A DNA stretch of 64,000 nt from Acidimicrobiales bacterium. Lineage in GTDB: Bacteria > Actinomycetota > Acidimicrobiia > Acidimicrobiales > Acidimicrobilacustridaceae. Every line of letters begins with the position of its first letter. Position 1 is the first letter of the stretch. The stretch is from assembly GCA_025456085.1 (NCBI GenBank), contig JALOLF010000004.1:1-64000 (forward strand), in the 5' to 3' direction. Under the pieces are notes generated by a model. That model saw only the letters and a list, made by a program, of their open reading frames with translations, ran no database searches and was not told where the DNA came from. The position numbers and the translations under genes were made by a program. Below are positions 15,774 through 22,428 of the stretch, one piece after another.

Positions 15774-16433
15774 CTACCAGTTGGCAGACGGCATCCACCC
15801 TTTGCGAACCTGCGGGAAGCTGGCGCGGATGTGCAAGATTGTCGTGCCAGAACGCTGCGCCACCCCGCCCAGTTCGAAGCCGACACCCTTGAGCTGTAGT
15901 GCCAGGTCGCCATCGATCGCGTACATGCGGCTGCTCCTGATGCGGATCTCCACCTCAGCCGATCCGTTCTCGAGAACGTTGGCGACAGCGGCCGAGAAAC
16001 CAGGTTCGTCCGGCCAACTGAGGGGCCTCGGGTCCCGGGGTGCGTGTCCCGTTCCGTCGTGTCGGAAGTCGAATCCGCTGTTCTGGACGCGCTCCTGAGT
16101 GAACTGAGGACCTTTGCCCGCGATCTTGGCGCGAAGTCCTCGTCGAACAGAGACCTCGGCGAACGTCTCACACGTGATCGATGAGGCACCGAGCACAGTC
16201 ATGATCCGGAGCGCCTCGTTGTATCGGTCACGGAGCGACCAATCGTCGTAACCCCCAAACGGAACCAGAAGCCATCCAGTGGGGCGGTACACGCAGACGT
16301 AGACGAGCGCTGCTCGGATCGCTCCTTCGACTGAGGGAACTCCGGCAGCCGACGCAATCTGCGCCTGTGTGATCTCCACGTCGCCGTTGACTTCAACCGG
16401 ATTGGTGTCGTAGTAGGCAACGAGCTGAGTCAA
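15774..16433 (-). CDS. Hypothetical protein, 219 aa
   Basis: Translation from TTG 16433 gives MTQLVAYYDTNPVEVNGDVEITQAQIASAAGVPSVEGAIRAAL, preceded by GGAGG about 8 nt upstream. A tyrosine/tryptophan-rich middle (VYRPTGWLLVPFGGYDDWSLRDRYNEALRIM) and a strand-rich C-terminus follow. I see no signal peptide, membrane segment or catalytic motif and cannot name a family. Base composition is lower in GC than its neighbours, suggesting a recently acquired cargo gene. It is a single gene flanked by intergenic DNA. Confidence 0.65.
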   Translation of the reverse strand: MTQLVAYYDTNPVEVNGDVEITQAQIASAAGVPSVEGAIRAALVYVCVYRPTGWLLVPFGGYDDWSLRDRYNEALRIMTVLGASSITCETFAEVSVRRGLRAKIAGKGPQFTQERVQNSGFDFRHDGTGHAPRDPRPLSWPDEPGFSAAVANVLENGSAEVEIRIRSSRMYAIDGDLALQLKGVGFELGGVAQRSGTTILHIRASFPQVRKGWMPSANW

Positions 16434-16797
16434 CCTTCGACCTCCTCGCAGCGCAGCCTAATCACTGAGGTCATGGGTCGACCCCACATCCGGCTATCAG
16501 GTGAACGACTCCGGACCGAGGGCTAATCGTTGCACGGTTGGCCGCGTCGGATGGTCTCTCGACTGCCCCATCAGCGATCCGCCGTCAACATGACAGCCCG
16601 ACAGGGCCGTGCGCGGCCAGATGTCCCGTAGGGCAAGAGCCATCGGGTCGATCGACCACCCCACTACATGCCCGTAGGCGACGGTTTCGAGGCATCCACC
16701 GAGCACCACCCGAGGCAGTGCCTCGATCGGCTCTGCTCCAGGCGAACCACGGACGCCTCTCATATTGAAGTTGATTACCTGCGGTAGACTCCCCTTG
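16434..16797. promoter_or_regulatory. Intergenic region with leaderless promoter for the 16798 gene
   Basis: The stretch carries no convincing gene. Close to its right end TAGACT (16785-16790) lies 7 nt before ATG 16798, the spacing of a leaderless promoter. TTGAAG (16765-16770) is a poor -35 candidate because only 14 nt separate the two. The local sequence (16762-16790) is AT-richer than its surroundings. Confidence 0.45.
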
Positions 16798-17127
16798 ATG
16801 GCACGACAAGCAGGCCGGCCGCCGAACCGGCGGGACTTCGACGAAGAGACGATGGAGGCGGCGCGTGCTGCCTTGGCGGGTGCGGCGAAGGCGTTGGGGT
16901 TGCCGCGGGGCCGGTATCCCGACGTCGAGGATCCCAGCCGAATGAGGTCGCGGGCGCGTCCGTTGGATGCGGCGGTGTTGGCGATCACGTTGAGCCAAGC
17001 GCTGGAGGTGGTGGCGGCGGAGCAGGTGGCGTTGGCACGTGAGCATGACGGGGTGACGTGGGAGCAGGTGGGTGAGGCGTTCGGGATCTCGATGCAGTCG
17101 GCGCACTCGCGATTCCGTCCCCGCTGA
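16798..17127 (+). CDS. Small putative DNA-binding (HTH) protein
   Basis: The 109-residue protein begins MARQAGRPPNRRDFDEET and has two predicted helical segments followed by a C-terminal helix-turn-helix: LAREHDGVTWEQVGEAFGISMQSAHSRF, where TWEQVGEAFGIS-x-QSAHSRF matches the recognition-helix layout of sigma-region-4-like and other small HTH proteins. Its promoter looks leaderless (TAGACT 7 nt upstream), which supports ATG 16798 over an upstream TTG at 16765. It is convergent with the relaxase gene, 23 nt away, and could be a regulator of the element. Confidence 0.7.
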   Translation: MARQAGRPPNRRDFDEETMEAARAALAGAAKALGLPRGRYPDVEDPSRMRSRARPLDAAVLAITLSQALEVVAAEQVALAREHDGVTWEQVGEAFGISMQSAHSRFRPR

Positions 17128-17150
17128 ACCAACGAACCCGAGCGTCCCAG

Positions 17151-20100
17151 CTACGGCCCGGCGGTGAGCTCGGGCGCGGCGACCTGCTGGACGTGGGCGG
17201 GGTCGAGGCAGGCGTCGATGGCGGCGCGGGCCTGGTCGTGTGATGCGGCGAGGTGGGGGTCGGCGGGGCGGGGGCCCAGGAGCGTCTCGAGCGGGTCGTG
17301 ACTCGGCGACGGTGGGGTGTCGAGGCGGGCGTGGTGTTCGCCGACGGCTTCGACGGCTCGCCGCCAGGTGAGGCGGTCGCGTTGGCTGTCGGGTTCGGGG
17401 CCGATGAGGTCGAGCAGGGCCCGTGGGGGTCGGGCGAGCGCGGCGGAGCGGGCCTGCAGCGCTCGGGCGTGTTCGGCGCGGCGGAGCAGGTCGGCTTCGT
17501 CGACGAGGTCGGCGTGGTCGGCCATCCACTGGTCGTGGGCGTTCTGTTGGCGGTGGGCGGCGGCGAGTTTGCGGTCGAGGCGGTCGATGGAGCGGTCGAG
17601 CGCCCCGATGGAGGCGGTGGCCCGGCGGACCGTCGGCTCGTCGGCGGGCGTCTGGTCGAGGACGTCGTGCCAGGCGTGGCGGCGGGCGCGGAGCCGGTCG
17701 AGAGCCTGTTCGGTGTCCCCGATCACCTGCCGGGTCGCAGCAGGGGCGGCGGCGAGCCGGTGGTCGAGTTGTTGGCGACGGCGGGTGAGCTCGGCCAGGG
17801 AGAGCGTGTCGAGGGTTGCGGCGACGGCGGTGAGGTGTTCGGCGAGGTCGGCGGCCATGTGGCTGGCCCGCCGCCGGGCGAGGGCGCTGGCGATGTCGGT
17901 GATGCCGAAGGGTTCGGGTTGTTCGGGGGTGTGGGTGAGGTCGGGGTCGTCGTGGCCGGCGGTGGTGTCGACGAGGTAGATGCGGGTGGCGTGTCGGGCG
18001 CGGGTGACGGCGACGTAGCCCCCTTCGAACGAGGAGGCGTCGGTGGGGACGTAGCGGGCGGTGCCGTGGGTGGCGCCCTGGACCCCGTAGGTGGTGCGGG
18101 CGTAGCCGTGTTCGAGCTTGCCGGCCGCCAGGTAGTCGTAGGGGATGGTGATGCGGCCTTCGCGGGTGAACTCGACGATCACCTGGCGGCGGTCGAGGTC
18201 GAGGGCGTGCACGACGCCGGTGGAGCCGTTCTTCACGAAGTCCCGGCGGCCTGGGGCGTGCAGGGCGCGGTTGTTGTGGCGGGCGACGACCTGGTCGCCG
18301 ACCATGAACTCTCGCCCGGCGACGGTGAGGGCCGCGCCGGTGAGTTCGCCGTTGGCTTTCAGGAGGGTGCGGGCACGTTCGTTGAGGGCCCGGCGGGTGG
18401 AGTTGGGGCCGGCGATCATGGGGTCGTGTTCGCCGTGGAGGTGTCCGGCGTACCAGTCGGCGACGATGGCGTCGAAGCACTCTCCGGCGGTGCGGCAGCG
18501 AACCACCTTGCCGGCGGTGTCGTAGGTGGCGAGGGCGTCGTCGACGCGGCCGTCGCGGTAGGCGTCGATGGCGAGGCGGTCGGTGTGGTCCTGCTGGCGG
18601 TTGTTCTCCACCAGGGTGACGAGCTGGTCGCCGCGGTCGGCACACAGGCGGCGGAAGACGCCGCCGACGTCGACCGAGCCGTGCTGGTCGGGGTCCCCCA
18701 CCAACACCACTCGCCCGCCGCACGCCTGGGCGACGGTGGCGAGGCGGTGCAGGTCCCGGGTGCCCAGCATCGACGCTTCGTCCACCACGATCACCGTCCC
18801 GCGCCGCAGGCCGGCGGTGGGGGCCGAGAGGTGGTGGAGGAGGCGGGCGACGGTGGTGGCGTCGGTGCCGGTGGAGCGGGTGAACCCGGCGGTGGCTTCC
18901 AGTTCGGCGGCTGCGGCGGCGGACACGGCGCAGCCGATGATGGGGACGCCGGCGACGACATGGGCGGCGACCACCGCCTCGGTGGCATACGTCTTGCCCG
19001 CCCCCGGCCGTCCCGCCACCGGCAACAACAAGTTGGTGGCGGTGGCGGCGGCGTGGATCATGGCTTGCTGTTCGGTCGAGAGCTCGGGGCGCTCCCCCGC
19101 CACGTGCGCCACCACGTCCTCGGGGATGGGGGTGCCGGCGGGGTCGCTGGACGTGCCCCACTGGAGGATGGCGTCTTCGAGGTGGGCGAGCTCGACGGTG
19201 GTGTAGGTGTGCTGGGTGGTCGACCGGCGCGGGGTGAGTGATCGGGGCAGCCGGGCGGGGGTGGTGCGGTCGACGGGCACCACGTGACTGGTGGCGAGGA
19301 ACGCGTCGGCCAGCCCTTCGATCTCACTCGCCGTGGATACCGAGCCGGCGGCCGACGCGATGGCCTCGATGACGTCGGTGCGACAGAACGTGGAGGACCG
19401 TTCGGTGAGCCCGTGCGGTCCCGCCAGCACCGCGAACAGCATGTCGGGCTCGAGTTCGACGCTGCGGGTGTCGCGGTGCAGGCAGGCGGCGAGCTGGTCG
19501 GGGCCGAAACCGGCGGCGTCGGCTTCGGCGTGCCAGCGGGCGGTCAGGGTCTCGGGTTCGACGCCGTACTCCTTGGCCCGACGGCTCTTCAGGGTGGCCA
19601 GCTGGGCGGAGCGGCCCGATGAGGCGCCCCATTCGGCGACCAGTTCTTCGATCTCCTCGCGGCGTTTGGAGAACACCTGGATCACTTCGGCGGGCACCCC
19701 GTCGATCTCCGCCCAGCCGTTCACCACCGGCGTGAACTCGACGCCGAGGCGGGTGGTGAGCAGGTGGCGCAGGTGGGCTTGGTAGAGGTGCCCGGCGGCG
19801 CGGGCGTGCTCGAACAGCCCTCCCCCGGCGATGGCCCGCCACTGCACCGGCCCGTCTGCACGGTCTGTGCGGTCTGCACCGGCGGTGCAGGTCAGGTTGG
19901 CGGTCACCACGTGGGTGTGCAGCAGCGGGTCCCCGGCCCGGCTGGTGCGATGGTCGAACGCGGCGGCGACGATTCCCGCCGTGTCCACGAGCCGCCGGTG
20001 GCCCGAGCCCTGGCGGATGCGCACCGCCTGGGTCTCGTAGTAGCGCACCACCTCGTCCACCGCTTCCCGGTGGGCGTCACGGATCACGGCGCGGGTGTCG

Positions 20101-20711
20101 TCGTCGGCCAGGGCCCACACCACGCTCACCGACTTCGGCGGGCGCAGCGTGAGGTCGTAGCCGGGGCGGGCCTTCGTCGCCCGGCGGGACTCGGCGAACC
20201 GCTCAAGCTCACTGCGTGGGACCAGCCACGCCTCCCCGATCGGACCCTTCGGCCCCGGCACCTTCGTCCCCAGCAGGTACGCGGTTGGCTCTGGGACGAC
20301 CTCGTCGCCACCGGCAGATGTGAGCCGCTGGCGATAGTGCTCTCCCTCGGTCAGCAACCGGCGCAGATAGCGGGCGCTCACCCCGAGGTGGGCGGCAGCA
20401 CGTTCGGTGGGAACCTCGTCGGGCAGGCGGTACGAGACGGTCTCAGGCGCCTCGCTGCGCTTGTTGGCAGCGCGGGCGGCGGAACCCTGGGTGGTGATGA
20501 GCTGCTCGCCGGTGTGGGGGTGGCGGCCCTGCAGCAGACGGCGGAAGTGGGTGGGGTCGACGGCGCCGTCGAGGCCGAGCTCGCGGGCCAGCGACCCGAC
20601 CCACCGGCCCTGACTCTCCCCTCGGCCGGTGTAGTAGTCCTCGGCCGACGTGGCGACGGACTCGATGTAGTACTCGCCCGCTCCCGGGCTCAGCTTGCCG
20701 ATGTTCAACAC
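17151..20711 (-). CDS. MOBF (TrwC/TraI-type) relaxase with C-terminal helicase
   Basis: This 1186-residue conjugative relaxase nicks oriT and unwinds the transferred strand. The N-terminus MLNIGKLSPGAGEYYIESVATSAEDYYTGRG carries the catalytic tyrosine region. GYDLTLRPPKSVSVVWALAD and the HUH-type histidine motif LLHTHVVTANL (about residue 265) complete the relaxase domain. A RecD-like helicase follows with Walker A PVAGRPGAGKT (about 565), VVDEASMLG and VAVTRARH. Unusually, about residues 93-170 hold an insertion with a winged-helix-like segment (ERAAAHLGVSARYLRRLL). A long helical C-terminus may recruit the coupling protein. The start is GTG 20711. It is the last gene of the ParB operon. Confidence 0.95.
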   Translation of the reverse strand: MLNIGKLSPGAGEYYIESVATSAEDYYTGRGESQGRWVGSLARELGLDGAVDPTHFRRLLQGRHPHTGEQLITTQGSAARAANKRSEAPETVSYRLPDEVPTERAAAHLGVSARYLRRLLTEGEHYRQRLTSAGGDEVVPEPTAYLLGTKVPGPKGPIGEAWLVPRSELERFAESRRATKARPGYDLTLRPPKSVSVVWALADDDTRAVIRDAHREAVDEVVRYYETQAVRIRQGSGHRRLVDTAGIVAAAFDHRTSRAGDPLLHTHVVTANLTCTAGADRTDRADGPVQWRAIAGGGLFEHARAAGHLYQAHLRHLLTTRLGVEFTPVVNGWAEIDGVPAEVIQVFSKRREEIEELVAEWGASSGRSAQLATLKSRRAKEYGVEPETLTARWHAEADAAGFGPDQLAACLHRDTRSVELEPDMLFAVLAGPHGLTERSSTFCRTDVIEAIASAAGSVSTASEIEGLADAFLATSHVVPVDRTTPARLPRSLTPRRSTTQHTYTTVELAHLEDAILQWGTSSDPAGTPIPEDVVAHVAGERPELSTEQQAMIHAAATATNLLLPVAGRPGAGKTYATEAVVAAHVVAGVPIIGCAVSAAAAAELEATAGFTRSTGTDATTVARLLHHLSAPTAGLRRGTVIVVDEASMLGTRDLHRLATVAQACGGRVVLVGDPDQHGSVDVGGVFRRLCADRGDQLVTLVENNRQQDHTDRLAIDAYRDGRVDDALATYDTAGKVVRCRTAGECFDAIVADWYAGHLHGEHDPMIAGPNSTRRALNERARTLLKANGELTGAALTVAGREFMVGDQVVARHNNRALHAPGRRDFVKNGSTGVVHALDLDRRQVIVEFTREGRITIPYDYLAAGKLEHGYARTTYGVQGATHGTARYVPTDASSFEGGYVAVTRARHATRIYLVDTTAGHDDPDLTHTPEQPEPFGITDIASALARRRASHMAADLAEHLTAVAATLDTLSLAELTRRRQQLDHRLAAAPAATRQVIGDTEQALDRLRARRHAWHDVLDQTPADEPTVRRATASIGALDRSIDRLDRKLAAAHRQQNAHDQWMADHADLVDEADLLRRAEHARALQARSAALARPPRALLDLIGPEPDSQRDRLTWRRAVEAVGEHHARLDTPPSPSHDPLETLLGPRPADPHLAASHDQARAAIDACLDPAHVQQVAAPELTAGP

Positions 20712-21537
20712 GCCCGACGGTCCTCGTTCGATCGGTGACTGTTCGCCGTGGAAAAGCGCGTCCCGACCGCCGAACGCGACCGGCGATTCGGCCTCGGCCG
20801 GTTCCGCTAGGCGGAACCGGCAAGTCTGTGCCGAACATGATTGGGTTCTGCGGGCTCGATCCGGGGTCCTCGGCCGGGGTCCGGGTGGAGGTGCCGACGG
20901 CGGGTCGAGCGGGGTCGACGAGGGGTCCGGTGGAGGTCGAGGTCGGGTCGTCGTCGGGGTGGTCGGGGTCGGGTGTGGTGGGCAGGAGCGGGGTGAGCCA
21001 GCGGCGCAGCTGGGTGAACTCCCGGAGCTGACGGTGGCGCAGCGTGAGCAGCCCGGCGTCGATGGCTCGGGCCACGCCCGGCGTCACCGTCACGGCCGCC
21101 ACGACGGGCTGTGCGGTCACGTCGGCGACGTCGGAGGGGGTGAGGCTCCGGCCCGGCTCGGCGAGCACCACGACGCCGCTGAAGCGGTCCTGGGAGGTCA
21201 CCAGCGTCCGCAGCCCCAGATAGCACGGGCCTCGCAGCACCACCACGTCGATCCCGTCGTCGGGTCGGTCGGGTGCGGGGCGGTCGGTGCCGTGGTCGTA
21301 GACGGCGATCTCGGCGGTCGGGCCGGGGTGGCGGGTCAGGGTGAGGGTGTCGGACACGGCGACGGTGGGGGCGTCGCCGGGGTCGGCCAGGCCGAGCAGC
21401 GCCGCCATCACGGCCAGGTCGTGCGGGACCAGCTCGGTTCTGGCGTGGTCGGCGGCGGTGAGTGCGAGCACGGCGGCGACGGTGCTGGCCCCGTGGCCGC
21501 CCCGGGCGCCCCACACGTGGATCGACCGGGTGCTCAC
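20443..21537 (-). CDS. ParA/MinD-like protein with degenerate Walker A motif
   Basis: From GTG 21537 the protein starts STRSIHVWGARGGHGASTVAAVLAL, which has the ParA/MinD deviant Walker A layout. Both lysines of the usual KGGxGKS/T are replaced (Arg and Ala), so ATP hydrolysis is doubtful. Downstream strands (TAEIAVYDHG, GIDVVVLRG, SGVVVLAEPG) fit the fold. About 235 residues look protein-like, up to roughly 20830. The frame then stays open to 20443 but becomes an Arg/Pro-rich string overlapping the relaxase by 269 nt, so the true C-terminus is doubtful and a frameshift is possible. It is coupled to the VQT-repeat gene by GTGA overlap. It probably takes part in partition or regulation together with ParB. 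Confidence 0.65.
   Translation of the reverse strand: MSTRSIHVWGARGGHGASTVAAVLALTAADHARTELVPHDLAVMAALLGLADPGDAPTVAVSDTLTLTRHPGPTAEIAVYDHGTDRPAPDRPDDGIDVVVLRGPCYLGLRTLVTSQDRFSGVVVLAEPGRSLTPSDVADVTAQPVVAAVTVTPGVARAIDAGLLTLRHRQLREFTQLRRWLTPLLPTTPDPDHPDDDPTSTSTGPLVDPARPAVGTSTRTPAEDPGSSPQNPIMFGTDLPVPPSGTGRGRIAGRVRRSGRAFPRRTVTDRTRTVGRVEHRQAEPGSGRVLHRVRRHVGRGLLHRPRGESGPVGRVAGPRARPRRRRRPHPLPPSAAGPPPPHRRAAHHHPGFRRPRCQQAQRGA
20745..20780 (-). promoter_or_regulatory. 31-bp fixed-spacing motif, copy C (upstream of relaxase)
   Basis: Read on the minus strand it is GTCGCG, a 12-nt middle starting TTCGG, then GACGCGCTTTTCC, with the same 6+12+13 spacing as the copies at 12396 and 25748. It ends about 33 nt before the relaxase start. 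It lies inside the formal 3' extension of the ParA-like reading frame. Confidence 0.5.
20797..20821. other. Perfect 11-bp inverted repeat upstream of relaxase: candidate oriT
   Basis: The arms GCCGGTTCCGC and GCGGAACCGGC flank a 3-nt TAG spacer. It lies 86 nt upstream of the MOBF relaxase start. Origins of transfer recognised by MOBF relaxases carry such inverted repeats beside the nic site and are commonly next to the relaxase gene. The nic site itself cannot be located by eye. Confidence 0.45.
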
Positions 21538-21860
21538 CGCACCGCTCGACCCGTGGCGGCGGTCTGCACCGTCTGCACGCCGGACTGCATGCTCGTCTGC
21601 ACAACCCGGTTCGAGGTCTGCACAGCTGTCTGCACCGCCGGGGTCGAGGACTGCACCGTGGTCTGCACCACCGGGGTTGGGAGCTGCTTGCTCGTCTGCA
21701 CGTCGGGCCGCACAACGGCGTTCGGGGTCTGCACGGCGGTCTGCACGGGGTGGGTGGTGCCGGGTCGGGTCGGGCCCCCGAGCCCCGACCCGGCACCCGT
21801 CATGGCGTCCCGGCTTCCCCGACCGGGAACCACGAGCTCGACCATCGCCCGCCGGTTCAT
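21534..21860 (-). CDS. Small VQT-repeat protein overlying the GTCTGCAC box array
   Basis: The 108-residue frame starts at ATG 21860 in an ATGA overlap with the upstream 159-aa gene and ends in a GTGA overlap with the ParA-like gene, so its position argues for translation. The N-terminus is MNRRAMVELVVPGRGSRDAM. The C-terminal two thirds consist of low-complexity Val-Gln-Thr repeats with an 11-residue period. The Gln-Thr pairs are encoded by the GTGCAGAC octamer, so the peptide may be a by-product of a DNA repeat array. No fold, signal or membrane segment is visible. Its real role may be to carry the array and couple translation. Confidence 0.5.
   Translation of the reverse strand: MNRRAMVELVVPGRGSRDAMTGAGSGLGGPTRPGTTHPVQTAVQTPNAVVRPDVQTSKQLPTPVVQTTVQSSTPAVQTAVQTSNRVVQTSMQSGVQTVQTAATGRAVR
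21562..21746. repeat. Iteron-like array of GTCTGCAC boxes with 33-bp period
   Basis: Exact GTCTGCAC octamers begin at 21562, 21571, 21595, 21616, 21628, 21661, 21694, 21727 and 21739. Six of them (21562, 21595, 21628, 21661, 21694, 21727) are exactly 33 bp apart. Near-matches begin at 21583 and 21649. The array ends 25 bp from the ParA-like start codon, the kind of place where partition centromeres or iterons lie. Confidence 0.75.
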
Positions 21861-22336
21861 CGCCCCACCGCCGCACATCCGCACCCCTGCTCCACGGGGG
21901 GTTTGGCGGCGTCAAGGGCGTGCCGCTCGGCCAGGTACTCGGGGAGCCGTACCACGTGGCGCTGGGCCAGCGGCGGGAACGCGGTGCGCACCTGGTAGGC
22001 GCCGCCGCCGACGCCGGCCAACCCGAAGTCGGCCAGCCGGGTGAGGGTGCGCACCACGGGGGCGTGGCGGGCGGTGGAGGCGCCGAGGCCGAGGGAGCGG
22101 GCCAGCGCCTCGAGGGGAACCTCGAGGCCGTCGGGTCGCTCCTCCAGCCAGTCCACCAGGCGGCGGGCGGCGAGCACCGCCGACGGGCCCAGCACGACCA
22201 GCCAGTAGGTCTCGACGTAGTCGCTGCGGGGATCGAAGCCGACCTGGTCGTACAGCGGGTCCCGCCAGGCGGTCACCGGCAGCGGGTCGTGCTCGGCGAT
22301 CGAGGCGGCGTGGTCACGGGGGCGGACGGTGCGCAT
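21857..22336 (-). CDS. Hypothetical winged-helix-like protein, 159 aa
   Basis: From ATG 22336, which has AAGGAG 9 nt upstream, the protein reads MRTVRPRDHAASIAEHDPLPVTAWRDP. The core YWLVVLGPSAVLAARRLVDWLEERPDGLEVPLEALARSLGLG, followed by APVVRTLTRLADFGLA, looks like a helical winged-helix DNA-binding domain. The C-terminus ends in a Cys pair (GCGCAAVGR). An in-frame ATG at 22363 adds nine residues. The gene lies between parB and the VQT gene (ATGA overlap at its end), so it may be the DNA-binding adaptor of the partition or regulatory module. Function unknown. Confidence 0.7.
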   Translation of the reverse strand: MRTVRPRDHAASIAEHDPLPVTAWRDPLYDQVGFDPRSDYVETYWLVVLGPSAVLAARRLVDWLEERPDGLEVPLEALARSLGLGASTARHAPVVRTLTRLADFGLAGVGGGAYQVRTAFPPLAQRHVVRLPEYLAERHALDAAKPPVEQGCGCAAVGR

Positions 22337-22363
22337 CGGGTACTCCTTCGAGGGCGTGCTCAT

Positions 22364-22428
22364 GTTGAACCTGAGTAGTGCAAATGTCACGTTGAATCTG
22401 AGTCGGGGTGTTGACACGTACGTGTCAA
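22364..22428. promoter_or_regulatory. 18-bp perfect palindrome plus two direct repeats downstream of parB
   Basis: TTGACACGTACGTGTCAA (22411-22428) is perfectly palindromic and contains the parB stop codon. GTTGAACCTGAGT (22364-22376) and GTTGAATCTGAGT (22391-22403) form direct repeats 27 bp apart. TTGACA in the palindrome could also be the -35 of a promoter for the 22336 gene. The set is a good candidate for a ParB/regulator binding site. Confidence 0.6.

Noticed and set aside
21560-21750. Plus-strand cysteine-rich peptide (VCT repeats) read across the GTCTGCAC array
   Set aside because: It is the complementary reading of the repeat array, has no ribosome site, and sits antisense to an overlapping minus-strand operon.
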